Source: Caldisericales bacterium (GTDB lineage Bacteria; Caldisericota; Caldisericia; JAAYUI01). Taken from it: a stretch of 50,887 nt of DNA. The stretch is taken from assembly GCA_012517765.1 (NCBI GenBank), contig JAAYUI010000027.1:1-50887 (forward strand). The letters are read 5' to 3'. Each line of letters opens with the position of its first letter. Position 1 is the first letter of the stretch. The notes beneath the pieces were generated by a model. The model was not told where the DNA came from and ran no database searches. It was given only the letters and a program-made list of their open reading frames with translations. Made by a program: the position numbers and the translations under genes. Of the stretch, positions 37,225 through 46,394 are shown in pieces.

Positions 37225-38741
37225 CTCCTTGCCCTCCTGAAGGCCTGGCTTACTGTCAGGCCGATTGTCCCGACAAGCACAAAAATTGCCAGGAATTCAA
37301 GCCTGCCAAGCCACATCAACAGGATGTATGTTATTTTAAGAAGCGCCGGCATTGATGGAGAGGTGACTCCAATTGTAAGGCCGGTGTTTGATCCGGCAGA
37401 TATGCCTTCAAAAGCAGCTTGTGCAACCGGATATCCGTATGCCACACCAATGACTGTCCCAAGGGCATATATGAAGCAGTAGCAAATTATTATGAGTGCA
37501 GCCGATTTGACCAGCCCAGATTCCAGAATTTGGTCTTTTACATGGTGGAAGGTCATGTTTGCAACAGCAGATTCTGGCATGATGAGTTTTTTGATTTCAA
37601 ACAGTATACCTTTGAAAACAAGTCCCATCCTCATTCCTTTGAAGCCTCCGGCAGTCGATGCTGCCGATCCACCGATCATCATGGCTACGCAAAGACCCAT
37701 GTAGGCCAGCGGCTGCCAGCTGTGGACCATCTGGAGAGCGTAAACTGTCATCTGGCCGGTTGTGGTGTGGGCTGAGATAACCATGAACAACCCTCTCCTG
37801 ACTATGGCATTGAGCCCTGTAAAAAGTCCAGATTCCTTGAGACCCCAGGCCACCATGGCAGCGGTGACTGTAAGCGTTATCACAAACGATACGATTTCTA
37901 TGTTTTTCCTGAGTTCTTTTAATTTTCCTATCCATACAGCATAATGGAGGGCGAAGTTGAAAGAGCCTATTATCATGAATACTGCCATGAGATATTCATA
38001 CATGTAAGAATGGTAGAATGCCAAATTCTGAGTTCCTGGCGCAAAGCCGCCTGTGCTCCAGGCGGACATGAACATCCATGAGCCATGGAGTATACTCCGA
38101 TCCCATGTTAATCCATCTTTATATCCTGCAACTGCTATGAGAAGCGTGCCAAGAAAAAGGCTGACCAGCGATATTATCCAGATGTTCTGGGAAGTCTTTT
38201 TGATTGATGGCTCAAGGGCCTCGTCCTTGCCCTCCCCAACCATTATTTTATATGCACCACCCGTGTTTCTGATCAAAAAGCTCAACGCCAGGACAACTAT
38301 TCCCTGCCCGCCCATATAGGTCACAAGATGTCGCCACATATTGAGGGCATTGCTTGCATGATCGACATCTTTTATCAGGACAAGGCCGGTCGTGGTGAAT
38401 CCTGACATCAGATCAAAATATGCATCAAGAAATGATCCGAAATGTCCGGAAAGATAATATGGTATCGCACAGAAAGCACAGGCAACCAGCCACGAGAAAG
38501 CTGCCACAACCATTGACTGAAAGAGGTTCGGAGCTTTTTCCGAGCTGAGATATTTTGTGCAAGCAAACCCAAACAGGGCCGATGCAGCTATGCCTATTCC
38601 AAAATCTACTGCACTGCCAAATTCACCATAGGCAAGTGCAACCAATAGTGGAATAAACATGGTGATGGCAACACCAATCATTACCTTTCCGGTGTAGTAC
38701 ATTATTACTTTGAAGTCCAGAGAAGTGAGTTTTCTGATCAT
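37221..38741 (-). CDS. trkH: TrkH-family potassium uptake channel subunit
   Basis: The 506-residue multi-spanning protein forms the K+-translocating subunit of a Trk/Ktr system. It has about ten TM helices and four selectivity-loop-like segments with G-(F/L)-(T/S)-T-T/G patterns, such as DLMSGFTTTGLV, MSAWSTGGFAP, ISAHTTTGQMT and GISAGSNTGLT. It would be gated by the two cytosolic TrkA proteins encoded just upstream. The start is 1 bp after the stop of a 58-codon membrane-peptide gene, and its stop overlaps the OB-fold gene. Confidence 0.95.
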   Translation of the reverse strand: MIRKLTSLDFKVIMYYTGKVMIGVAITMFIPLLVALAYGEFGSAVDFGIGIAASALFGFACTKYLSSEKAPNLFQSMVVAAFSWLVACAFCAIPYYLSGHFGSFLDAYFDLMSGFTTTGLVLIKDVDHASNALNMWRHLVTYMGGQGIVVLALSFLIRNTGGAYKIMVGEGKDEALEPSIKKTSQNIWIISLVSLFLGTLLIAVAGYKDGLTWDRSILHGSWMFMSAWSTGGFAPGTQNLAFYHSYMYEYLMAVFMIIGSFNFALHYAVWIGKLKELRKNIEIVSFVITLTVTAAMVAWGLKESGLFTGLNAIVRRGLFMVISAHTTTGQMTVYALQMVHSWQPLAYMGLCVAMMIGGSAASTAGGFKGMRMGLVFKGILFEIKKLIMPESAVANMTFHHVKDQILESGLVKSAALIIICYCFIYALGTVIGVAYGYPVAQAAFEGISAGSNTGLTIGVTSPSMPALLKITYILLMWLGRLEFLAIFVLVGTIGLTVSQAFRRARR

Positions 38742-38742
38742 G

Positions 38743-38919
38743 TCATTTCACCAGGAAGAGAAAAAATGCCGCCAACGCTACCAGCCAGAGCATCAGTAAT
38801 GTGGCAAAGATAAATTCTGCCGAAAAACCGACCACAATTTCTTTTAAAATATTTCTCCGTTTTAGTTTGGTAATTTTATGTGTCTTACCATTGCTTTCAA
38901 AAATCAATCCGTCTTGCAT
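38743..38919 (-). CDS. 58-residue single-TM peptide between trkA and trkH
   Basis: Read on the minus strand from ATG 38919, this frame gives a 58-residue peptide. It has a basic cytosolic N-terminal half (ESNGKTHKITKLKRRN) and one strongly hydrophobic helix (EFIFATLLMLWLVALAAFFL), ending LVK-stop. It overlaps the end of the upstream trkA by 16 bp, ends 1 bp before the trkH ATG and has GGAGA about ten bases before its start, so it is placed like a translated gene in the operon. A small accessory subunit of the potassium channel is a reasonable guess. The call rests on context and composition only. Confidence 0.6.
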   Translation of the reverse strand: MQDGLIFESNGKTHKITKLKRRNILKEIVVGFSAEFIFATLLMLWLVALAAFFLFLVK

Positions 38920-39572
38920 GTTGTCAGGATCTCCATCAATTCTGGCTCTGCCTCTGGCGAGAGAACAACAGTAATCTGGTCGCCAGCTTTGAGTTTTGTT
39001 GCGCCATGAGGTATGAAAACTTCATCATCCCTTACCACCGAGACTACAAGGATACCTTTTTTTATCAACCCCAGATCAATGAGTGGTTTGTCCTCAATCT
39101 GGCGATTGCATATAGTTGTTTCGAGTACCCTCAGTTTCCCCTTTGCGATTGGAGTGAGATTGATGAGGTCCTGGATACCAAGCCCCTCGTGGATGAGTTT
39201 CGCCAGGATGAGCGTGCTGTCAAATATGACGTCAATCTTGAGCGACTGAAAAACGGGATCGTTCAACGGGTTGTTTACCCTTGCAATAACTTTTTTGACG
39301 CCAAAGGCAGCCTTGGCAAGCTGGCAAGCGACCAGGTTGTCTTCATCAGAACCGGTCACGGCGACAAGAATGTCTGCTGCACCAGTGTTTGCGTCCTCAA
39401 GGTATTTTATTTCGGTGCCATCGCCCTGGATCACGAGGGCTGAAGTTGACTGGGCCACTTTTTTGCAATGATCGGGATCTGCTTCTATGACGGCAACCTG
39501 GTGTTTGTGTGCAGTAAGAATTTTTGCCAGATTGGAGCCCACTTTCCCTCCACCAACGATGACCATGTACAT
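38904..39572 (-). CDS. trkA: TrkA-family potassium channel regulator (second copy)
   Basis: The 222-residue cytosolic protein has a Rossmann TrkA-N (RCK) domain (about 1–125; MVIVGGGKVGSNLA with the NAD-binding G-x-G-x-x-G, and DILVAVTGSDEDNLVAC) and a TrkA-C domain (about 135–220; LIDLGLIKKGILVVSVVRD and GDQITVVLSPEAE). It would bind NAD(H) or ATP and gate TrkH. The start is within ATGATGTACATG; ATG 39572 has GGAGG six bases upstream, and 39575 is equally possible. The preceding trkA stop overlaps it. Confidence 0.93.
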   Translation of the reverse strand: MYMVIVGGGKVGSNLAKILTAHKHQVAVIEADPDHCKKVAQSTSALVIQGDGTEIKYLEDANTGAADILVAVTGSDEDNLVACQLAKAAFGVKKVIARVNNPLNDPVFQSLKIDVIFDSTLILAKLIHEGLGIQDLINLTPIAKGKLRVLETTICNRQIEDKPLIDLGLIKKGILVVSVVRDDEVFIPHGATKLKAGDQITVVLSPEAEPELMEILTTCKTD

Positions 39573-40222
39573 CATGCACCTCCAACGATGGAGTCTACTA
39601 TCGAGCGAAGGTGGCTTGTTGGTGCAAGGATTATCCACGATTTGACATCATCAAGCTTTTCACCAAGCCAGGGGAAGACAACCCTTGTCCCTGTTCTTGC
39701 GCCAACTATCTTTGAACCGCTTTCTTTTTCGAAGCTCTTTGTTTCCTTTTCGTCCATTGAAGTGGCCGGTATCTCAATCAGTTCAAAATCGCCATTGTTG
39801 AGTGGCAGTCTTGATTCAACCTGGGCGCCAAGTATCTCGGCATAAATCTGGTATGCGCCTACAGTTGTAGGACAAACAGACCTCAGGCTGAGTCTGTCAT
39901 AGGTCCTTTTCTTTCTGGGTGCAAAGATTCTTGCAACAACGTTTTTTACACCAAAAACCGACCTGACAGTTTCTGCGACCATGATGTTTGTGTTGTCAGA
40001 GGGGGTCACGATTGCAACAGCATTTGCTGTTTCTATTCCTGCTTCAATAAGCGTTCCAGAATCAAACGCTATGCCTGTGATCTTTTTTCCGCAAAAACTC
40101 TGGGGGAGCTTGTCGAATGCAGATTCATCCTCATCGACAATTGATACGTTGTGGCCATCTGCAGACAATATGGTTGCAAGCGCCGAACCGACCCTTCCAC
40201 AACCAATCACGATGATGTTCAT
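39572..40222 (-). CDS. trkA: TrkA-family potassium channel regulator (first copy)
   Basis: The 216-residue protein has the same layout as the next gene: TrkA-N (MNIIVIGCGRVGSALAT, then AVAIVTPSDNTNIMVAE) and a shorter, more divergent TrkA-C (about 130–215). E. coli TrkA fuses two such units in one chain; here they are separate adjacent genes, as in the CeoB/CeoC pairs of Actinobacteria. The two products probably form heteromers on the TrkH dimer. The gene begins 19 bp after the tRNA-Sec 3' end on the same strand and is followed without gap by the second trkA. Confidence 0.93.
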   Translation of the reverse strand: MNIIVIGCGRVGSALATILSADGHNVSIVDEDESAFDKLPQSFCGKKITGIAFDSGTLIEAGIETANAVAIVTPSDNTNIMVAETVRSVFGVKNVVARIFAPRKKRTYDRLSLRSVCPTTVGAYQIYAEILGAQVESRLPLNNGDFELIEIPATSMDEKETKSFEKESGSKIVGARTGTRVVFPWLGEKLDDVKSWIILAPTSHLRSIVDSIVGGA

Positions 40223-40241
40223 GTTCCACCTCTAGCGTAAT

Positions 40242-40333
40242 TGGCGGGAGCGCATAGGAATCGAACCTACCCGGGGAGTTCACCCCACACTGGATTTGAA
40301 GTCCAGGAGGCCCACCAGAGCCCAACCGCTCCC
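40242..40333 (-). tRNA. selC: tRNA-Sec (anticodon UCA)
   Basis: On the minus strand the anticodon arm CTGGA-CTTCAAA-TCCAG has the anticodon TCA and is identical to the canonical bacterial tRNA-Sec arm. The gene (92 nt) has an eight-position acceptor stem (GGGAGCGG against GCGCTCCC, last pair a G·G mismatch), a six-base-pair D stem (GGGCTC/GGGCCT) with a short TGGT loop, a long variable arm, a T arm with loop TTCGATT, discriminator G and an encoded CCA. These are the diagnostic features of selenocysteine tRNA. It lies 24 bp downstream of selB on the same strand and 19 bp before trkA. Confidence 0.95.
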
Positions 40334-40357
40334 GCGATCAGAGCGGTCACATTAATA

Positions 40358-42220
40358 CTATTTACCACCGATGTCAAGTGTCTTGTGACCAAGAACCCTT
40401 GCTTCGCCTACCCTTCTGGTAAGCCCAAGGGCGTCAAGCAGCTCCAGCATTGCCTGCGCATATTTTCTGGTTGTTCCAACCTCGTCCCTGTATTGTGAAA
40501 GCTTTGCCGAGCCGTCTTTTTCTATGAGTTTTTTCATTATTGTGTAGGCTTTTGCTACGGCGTTTTTATGAAAAAAAAGATCGTCAACAGATTTGATTAT
40601 TATTTTTTCTGCGATCATCTTTGAGAGGGCCGCTTCGGTTTCACGAAGGTTTCTTGAAAAAATAGGCATTTTTCTTAACTCCGAGAGCGCCGGAGGGGAA
40701 AACATGTTTTTAAGAAGTTCTTTCTCCATGTCGATTTCAATTTGTGATTTTTTTGTGGTCTGACTGGAGAGGGAAATCTCCTGGCCAACCATCCTCAGTG
40801 GCTCTTTTATGGCAGCCAAAAGGATCTCCGAGAAAAGATTCTCATTTAACTCAGGCATGAGCTTGGTTTTTGCCTCGCTTTTCGAAATGGAGTTCCTGGA
40901 TGGGTTTGATTTGAAGAAATCTGTCAGCAATTTGCCAAGCCTTACTGATGATGAATCAAAAACATTGTTGTCATAAATACTGCCGGATATCATCCTGTGG
41001 GGCCCATTTTTAAGGAACAGGGCAAACCTGTCATCCGGCCAGTTTACAAGTCCCCTGAGCCTGGATATCTCAAAGCCTGATTCCCCATGCTCAAAAATTA
41101 ACCTTGAAAGATAGCTTTCATCATCAATCTGGCCAATGTTCCCAAGCCTCTGAAGTGTTTCCGGGGCATTGAGTCTGCCCTCTGGATGAAGGTCCACAAC
41201 TTCACCTCCACCAACAGTGTCTGCCGGGGCAATCGACCTGAGAATAAATCTGGAGCCTTTTGTGAGCGGGAGAGGACCCTCCAGCTTAATCCTTGCATAG
41301 CCACCGCCCATGTCGCTGTAGTCAACTTCCTGCTCGATGGTGGCATAGTGGAATTTGAGCCTTGTACGCCTTTTCACTTTTTCAATGAGGCGAATTTTTG
41401 CATCAAATTCTGTTGTAGGATCAAATCTCCCAGGTGTTGCTAGAACATTTCCCCTTGCTATGTCTTCCTTGTCGAGGTTCTGAAAATTGAGGGCAAGCCT
41501 TGAACCAGCGTCGCCAGTTTCAATCTGGGCATCAAAACTCTCTATGCCTCTCAATTTGCCTCTCTTCCTTGAAGGGAATATTTCCAGCTCTTCACCCTTT
41601 TTCACCTGGCCCTGCCAGAGTGTGCCAGTGGTCACTACCCCAAAACCCTTGACCGAAAATACCCTGTCAACAGGATAGAATGCTGGCATGTTAAGGGGTC
41701 TTGGGGTCGCATGATCAAGCAGGTCATCGATAGTTTGCCTGAGCTTGTCTATCCCCTCTCCGCTATATGCTGAAACTTTTATTCTTGGCATTGCCTCGAG
41801 AGAGGTGCTTGCAAGCATTGAATCGAGTTGCGACTGCAAAACTGTATCATCATATGGCAGATCGCATTTTGTCAACACGATAACACCAACCCGGATCCCA
41901 ATCATGTCCAGGATAGACAGATGTTCGTAGGTCTGGCGTTTTGGCCCTTCGTCGCATGCGACAGTGAACATCACCAGATCAAACCCCTGTGCGCCCATGA
42001 GCATCTGCTTGACCAGTTTCTCGTGGCCCGGCACATCAACGATGCCGCACATCCTTCCGGAGGGGAGATCGAGCTTTGCAAAGCCAAGCTCGATTGTCAT
42101 CTGTCTGGCTTTTTCTTCAGGGAGCCTATCGGGATCAGTGCCGGTCAGTTTCGTAACAAGGGTCGATTTCCCGTGGTCAACATGCCCTGCTGTTCCGACA
42201 ATAAAGCTCCTCTTGGTCAT
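40358..42220 (-). CDS. selB: Selenocysteine-specific translation elongation factor SelB
   Basis: SelB is the EF-Tu-like GTPase that delivers Sec-tRNA to in-frame UGA codons by binding a SECIS hairpin in the mRNA. The 620-residue protein has GTP-binding motifs GTAGHVDHGKST, DVPGHE and LTKCDLP in the first ~170 residues, the family-specific TIELGFAKLDLPSG segment, two β-barrel domains (about 175–360), then C-terminal winged-helix repeats (about 385–620) for SECIS binding. It overlaps prfB by 4 bp (ATGA) and is followed by the tRNA-Sec gene. selA and selD are not in the window. Confidence 0.97.
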   Translation of the reverse strand: MTKRSFIVGTAGHVDHGKSTLVTKLTGTDPDRLPEEKARQMTIELGFAKLDLPSGRMCGIVDVPGHEKLVKQMLMGAQGFDLVMFTVACDEGPKRQTYEHLSILDMIGIRVGVIVLTKCDLPYDDTVLQSQLDSMLASTSLEAMPRIKVSAYSGEGIDKLRQTIDDLLDHATPRPLNMPAFYPVDRVFSVKGFGVVTTGTLWQGQVKKGEELEIFPSRKRGKLRGIESFDAQIETGDAGSRLALNFQNLDKEDIARGNVLATPGRFDPTTEFDAKIRLIEKVKRRTRLKFHYATIEQEVDYSDMGGGYARIKLEGPLPLTKGSRFILRSIAPADTVGGGEVVDLHPEGRLNAPETLQRLGNIGQIDDESYLSRLIFEHGESGFEISRLRGLVNWPDDRFALFLKNGPHRMISGSIYDNNVFDSSSVRLGKLLTDFFKSNPSRNSISKSEAKTKLMPELNENLFSEILLAAIKEPLRMVGQEISLSSQTTKKSQIEIDMEKELLKNMFSPPALSELRKMPIFSRNLRETEAALSKMIAEKIIIKSVDDLFFHKNAVAKAYTIMKKLIEKDGSAKLSQYRDEVGTTRKYAQAMLELLDALGLTRRVGEARVLGHKTLDIGGK

Positions 42221-43312
42221 TTATTTTTTACCGCCCATTTCAGGTAGGCCCAGATAAGTTCATCCAGGTCACCCTCAAGAACTCTGTCGACACTTCCTAC
42301 CTCATAGCCTGTTCTGTTGTCTTTTACGAGAGTGTACGGCTGAAGAACATAGGAGCGTATCTGGTTGCCCCACTCAATTGAGACCCTTGGCCCCCTGAGT
42401 TTTTTCTCTTCCTCTGCGAGCTGGACATTTGCCAGGTCCTGTAACCTTGATGAGAGGATTTTCATGGCCATGGCCCTGTTGAGGCCCTGTGAACGTTCAT
42501 TCTGGCACGCCACCACAAGGCCGGTTGGTATATGCGTTATCCTGACAGCAGTATCGTTCTTCTGGACGTTTTGACCACCGTGGCCTGAAGCATTGAACGT
42601 GTCAATCCTCAAATCATCGGGGTTTATTTCGATATCTTCTGCTGGTGGGAGCTCCGGGAGCACCTCAACGAGTGAAAATGAAGTGTGTCTTCTGTGGTTT
42701 GCATCAAACGGGGAAATCCTGACCAGTCTGTGGACACCTTTTTCACTTTTGAGGAAGCCAAAAGCATACGGGCCTTCAATGTGGAGAGTCGCCGATTTGA
42801 CACCGGCCTCGTCGCCAGGGCTGTATTCGGCTACAGTGACCTTGAAACCCTTGTTGGTTGCCCACCTTGTGTACATCCTCATGAGCATTTCTGTCCAGTC
42901 CTGGGCATCGACACCACCTGCACCGGAGCTGAACGAAACAAAGGCATTGAGCTGGTCATGCTCCATGGAGAGGAGGTTTTTGAGCTCTATTTCCTCGATT
43001 TTTACTTCGGCCTGTTTTATTGCGCCAACCAGTTCTTTTTCCGAACCTTCGCCCATCTGGACAAATTCCATGTACACTTCAGCTTCGCCTATGAAATGCT
43101 CGGCCTGCTCCAGATCATTGAGCTTGATGTCAAGCATGGCAATTTTTTTGTTTATCTCGGCAACTTTTTGCTGGTCGTTCCATACCTCCGGAGATTCCAG
43201 CTGTTTTGAGAGTTTTTCCCGTTCGGCCTTTAGCGGGTCAAAGAAACTCCTTGGCTTGGTTGAGCCGTTCTTTTGCCTGATCTATGGATCTTTGTATTTC
43301 ATCTATCAACAT
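42217..43312 (-). CDS. prfB: Peptide chain release factor 2, with programmed +1 frameshift
   Basis: RF2 ends translation at UGA and UAA. Translation starts at ATG 43312 (AAGGAA seven bases upstream) and runs 24 codons to an in-frame TGA at 43240–43238. A +1 shift on CTT-TGA-C, skipping the T at 43240, continues through DPLKAERE to the stop at 42217, giving 364 residues, the usual RF2 length. The body has the SPF codon-recognition motif (RISPFDANHRRHTSF) and the catalytic SGHGGQNVQK loop (GGQ). The gene lies 22 bp after secA, as in Bacillota, and overlaps selB. A start-only call at ATG 43137 would lose the N-terminal domain. Confidence 0.96.
43238..43252 (-). promoter_or_regulatory. prfB: RF2 programmed frameshift site
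   Basis: The minus-strand sequence is AAGGAG-TTT-CTT-TGA-C. An internal Shine–Dalgarno-like AAGGAG lies three bases before the slippery CTT-T next to the UGA stop, the same spacing as in E. coli prfB. Low RF2 slows termination at this UGA and favours the +1 shift, giving autoregulation of RF2. Confidence 0.95.
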
Positions 43313-43334
43313 TGTTGTTTCCTTGCCTGCTGCC

Positions 43335-45914
43335 TTACTGACCTGCTCCGCAGCAGTGTTTGTATTTTTTCCCCGAGCCACACGGGCATGGGTCGTTTCT
43401 GCCTATTTTGTCACCCTGTCGTTTTATGGGCTCATTGGCGGTATGCCCGCCAGACGAAGGTCTCATTGTTCTTGATGTCTCGCCTTGTCTCTCTGGCTCA
43501 TCACCTCTGGATGATTTTGCTGGAGCGGTTTTTATATCATCTTCATTGGTTCGTGTTCTTGTTTGTTTCTGTTGCTGGTTTGAGTCGGCCTGGAGCTCTA
43601 CCCTGAACAGATACTTGATCGAATCTTCCCAAATCGAGTTGAGCATCCTCTGGAACATCAAGAATGCTTCATTCTGGTACTCTTGGACCGGATTTTTCTG
43701 CGCGTAGCTCCTGAGCCCGATCCCTTCTCTGAGAATGTCCATATTGTAGAGGTGGTCTTTCCATTTCTGATCAACCACATACAACAACACGAACCTCTCG
43801 ATTTCACGCATTGTTTCATGACCAAATCTGGCTTCCCTGTCATTGTAGGCCGACCTTACAGATTCTTTCAGGTTCGTGAGGAGCTCTTCCCTATTCTTGA
43901 ATTCAACATTCCTAACTACACCAGCAGTCAGGTCCATGAGTTCTGAATGGAGTGTCTTGATGTCCCAGTCCTGCACGGCAAGCTCTGTGGAAGCATGGTT
44001 TGCGACCATGTCCTCGCAGGCCCTGTCAAGGTTTGCAAGCACGGTTTCTATGAGGTCTTCACCGTGCAGTACCTTCTGGCGTTCCGCATATATTATCTCT
44101 CTTTGCTTGTTGAGTACGTTGTCATATTCAAGGACATACTTCCTGATATCGAAATTGTGCATTTCGACCTTGCGTTGGGCATTCTCTATTGTTCTTGTGA
44201 GGAGCGGATGCTCAAGTGGCATGTCTTCCTCTATCTTGAGGAAATTGAACATCGATTTGAGTCTCTCGCCACCAAAGATTCTGAGGAGTTCGTCATCAAG
44301 ACAGAGATGGAACCTTGATGAACCAGGGTCACCCTGCCTGCCCGACCTTCCCCTGAGCTGGTTGTCAATACGCCTCGATTCATGGCGTTCTGTTCCCAGG
44401 ATGTGCAAGCCGCCGAGTTCAACCACCCCGGGGCCAAGCGCAATGTCGACACCACGGCCGGCCATGTTGGTGGCTATTGTCACGGCATTCATCTGGCCTG
44501 CCTTGGCGATTATTGCCGCCTCCTTCTCGTGGTATTTTGCGTTCAGCACTTCATGGGGGATCATCTTTTTATGGAGCATTGAAGAGAGCTTCTCGGATTT
44601 CTCGATTGACCTTGTTCCGACAAGTACTGGCTGGCCTTTCTTGTAGCAGTCCGCTATCTCCTCGATTATGTGTTTGTATTTTGCATTTTCTGTCTTCCAA
44701 ATTATGTCTGGAAGGTCTTTTCTAATCATTGGCCTGTTTGTCGGGACAACAACGACTTCAAGCCCATAGATTTCCCTTAGTTCATCTTCCTCGGTTTTTG
44801 CGGTTCCTGTCATACCGGCCAGTTTGTCGAACAGCCTGAAATAATTCTGGAAAGTTATAGTGGCCAGGGTCTGGTTTTCTTCCCTGACCTTCAAGCCTTC
44901 CTTTGCCTCGATGGCCTGATGGAGACCGTCACTGTACCTTCTGCCGAACATCAGCCTTCCAGTGAACTCATCAACGATTATTACTTCGCCGTCTTTTACT
45001 ATGTAATCAACTTCGTTCTTGAAGAGATGGTGCGCCTTTAGTGCCTGACTGATGTGCCTGTTTATCTCGACATTCTCGGGTCCATAAAGATTGCTTACTC
45101 CAAGTATCTTTTCGGCCCTTTCAACACCTGATTCAGTCAGAGTGACGTTTTTGTCCTTTTCGTTGATGTTGTAGTCTTCTTCTCTGAGTTGCCTTACAAC
45201 CTTGTCAGCTTTTTCGTAAAGGTCAGTGGACTCTTCGGAAGGCCCTGAAATGATAAGCGGTGTCCTTGCCTCATCGACAAGAATGCTGTCAACTTCGTCG
45301 ACGATGGCATAATGGAGTTCTCTCTGGACAAGCTGTGAAACATGCCTGGCCATATTGTCCCTTAGGTAGTCAAAACCGAACTCGTTGTTGGTCCCGTAAG
45401 TGATGTCACTTTGGTAGGATTTCCTGCGCTCGTCATAGGTCGCATCATGGTGGATGCAACCCACAGTCAGCCCCAGGAACTCGTATACCTTGCCCATCCA
45501 TTCCCTGTCACGCTTCGCAAGGTAGTCATTTACAGTTACGACATGAACTCCTTTGCCTTCCAGAGCATTCAGTGTTGCGGCAAATGTTGCAGTGAGGGTT
45601 TTTCCCTCACCGGTTTTCATTTCGGCTATTCTTCCCGAGTGGAGAACCATTCCGCCGATCATCTGTGTGTCAAATGGTCTCTGGCTTAGAGTTCTTTTTG
45701 CAGCTTCCCTTACAAAAGCAAAGGTCGGCACAAGGACATCATCAAGCTTCTGGCCGTTTGCGACCTGCTGCCTTATTTCACCTATCCTTGATCTTATTTC
45801 CTCATCGGCAAGTTTTTCATATTCAGGTTCCAGTGCGCTTATTCGTGACACAAGGGGTCTTGCCCGTCCCAGGAACCTTTCGGACGAGTCGAACAGCTTC
45901 GACAGTATGCTCAT
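43335..45914 (-). CDS. secA: Preprotein translocase ATPase SecA
   Basis: SecA drives export of unfolded proteins through SecYEG. The 859-residue protein has Walker A MKTGEGKT (~residue 100), the DEVD box in [16 protein letters not shown], the preprotein cross-linking region, helicase motifs around [11 protein letters not shown] and [11 protein letters not shown], and the C-terminal zinc-binding tail [17 protein letters not shown], which contacts SecB or ribosomes in other bacteria. It lies 3 bp after the DUF4330 gene and 22 bp before prfB. The many signal-peptide and lipoprotein genes in this window are its likely clients. Confidence 0.98.
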   Translation of the reverse strand: MSILSKLFDSSERFLGRARPLVSRISALEPEYEKLADEEIRSRIGEIRQQVANGQKLDDVLVPTFAFVREAAKRTLSQRPFDTQMIGGMVLHSGRIAEMKTGEGKTLTATFAATLNALEGKGVHVVTVNDYLAKRDREWMGKVYEFLGLTVGCIHHDATYDERRKSYQSDITYGTNNEFGFDYLRDNMARHVSQLVQRELHYAIVDEVDSILVDEARTPLIISGPSEESTDLYEKADKVVRQLREEDYNINEKDKNVTLTESGVERAEKILGVSNLYGPENVEINRHISQALKAHHLFKNEVDYIVKDGEVIIVDEFTGRLMFGRRYSDGLHQAIEAKEGLKVREENQTLATITFQNYFRLFDKLAGMTGTAKTEEDELREIYGLEVVVVPTNRPMIRKDLPDIIWKTENAKYKHIIEEIADCYKKGQPVLVGTRSIEKSEKLSSMLHKKMIPHEVLNAKYHEKEAAIIAKAGQMNAVTIATNMAGRGVDIALGPGVVELGGLHILGTERHESRRIDNQLRGRSGRQGDPGSSRFHLCLDDELLRIFGGERLKSMFNFLKIEEDMPLEHPLLTRTIENAQRKVEMHNFDIRKYVLEYDNVLNKQREIIYAERQKVLHGEDLIETVLANLDRACEDMVANHASTELAVQDWDIKTLHSELMDLTAGVVRNVEFKNREELLTNLKESVRSAYNDREARFGHETMREIERFVLLYVVDQKWKDHLYNMDILREGIGLRSYAQKNPVQEYQNEAFLMFQRMLNSIWEDSIKYLFRVELQADSNQQQKQTRTRTNEDDIKTAPAKSSRGDEPERQGETSRTMRPSSGGHTANEPIKRQGDKIGRNDPCPCGSGKKYKHCCGAGQ

Positions 45915-45917
45915 TTA

Positions 45918-46394
45918 CTATTTTTCCTCACCAACTGAGATGATTACCGCCATAAACCCGGTTTTCTCCGTCTCCATATACATAGTCCTTCCGGGCTTGA
46001 CTAGTTCCCAATTGTAAAATAAGTTGCTTCCCTTGAATTTGGGATTCACAGACTGGGCAGTGAACTCTACGGAATAAAGTTCGGGATTATCGGCAGAGAC
46101 CATCTGCCCGTCCCATTTGACCACAGCCTGTTTTGCGTTCCTCAGCTCGTCAATCTGGCTGATTTTGAAAAAAGGCCTCCCATCCCTGTCCACAATGAAA
46201 TCGCCTGCAGAAATGGAATAGGCAACCTCCTGATAGAGGTTACCAGCCTTTACCTTGATTTCGATTGTTTTTGCAGGTGGCTGAACCGCTTTTGTATAAA
46301 CGCTGTATCCAAACAGGCCAACTGTCAAAACGACAAAAACGATTATTGCAATGTCCCAAAAATTTAGCTTTCTAAAAAGCTTTTTTAGTTTCAT
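45918..46394 (-). CDS. DUF4330-family membrane-anchored protein
   Basis: The 158-residue protein has one N-terminal TM helix (about residues 14–33: FWDIAIIVFVVLTVGLFGYS) and an extracytoplasmic β-rich domain with IEIKVKAGNLYQEVAY, GDFIVDRDGRPFFKI and a C-terminal KPGRTMYMETEKTGFMAVII. This is the DUF4330 pattern, function unknown. The ATG at 46394 overlaps the hpf stop (TGATG) and the gene leads into secA after 3 bp, so it may be linked to export or envelope function. Confidence 0.82.
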   Translation of the reverse strand: MKLKKLFRKLNFWDIAIIVFVVLTVGLFGYSVYTKAVQPPAKTIEIKVKAGNLYQEVAYSISAGDFIVDRDGRPFFKISQIDELRNAKQAVVKWDGQMVSADNPELYSVEFTAQSVNPKFKGSNLFYNWELVKPGRTMYMETEKTGFMAVIISVGEEK

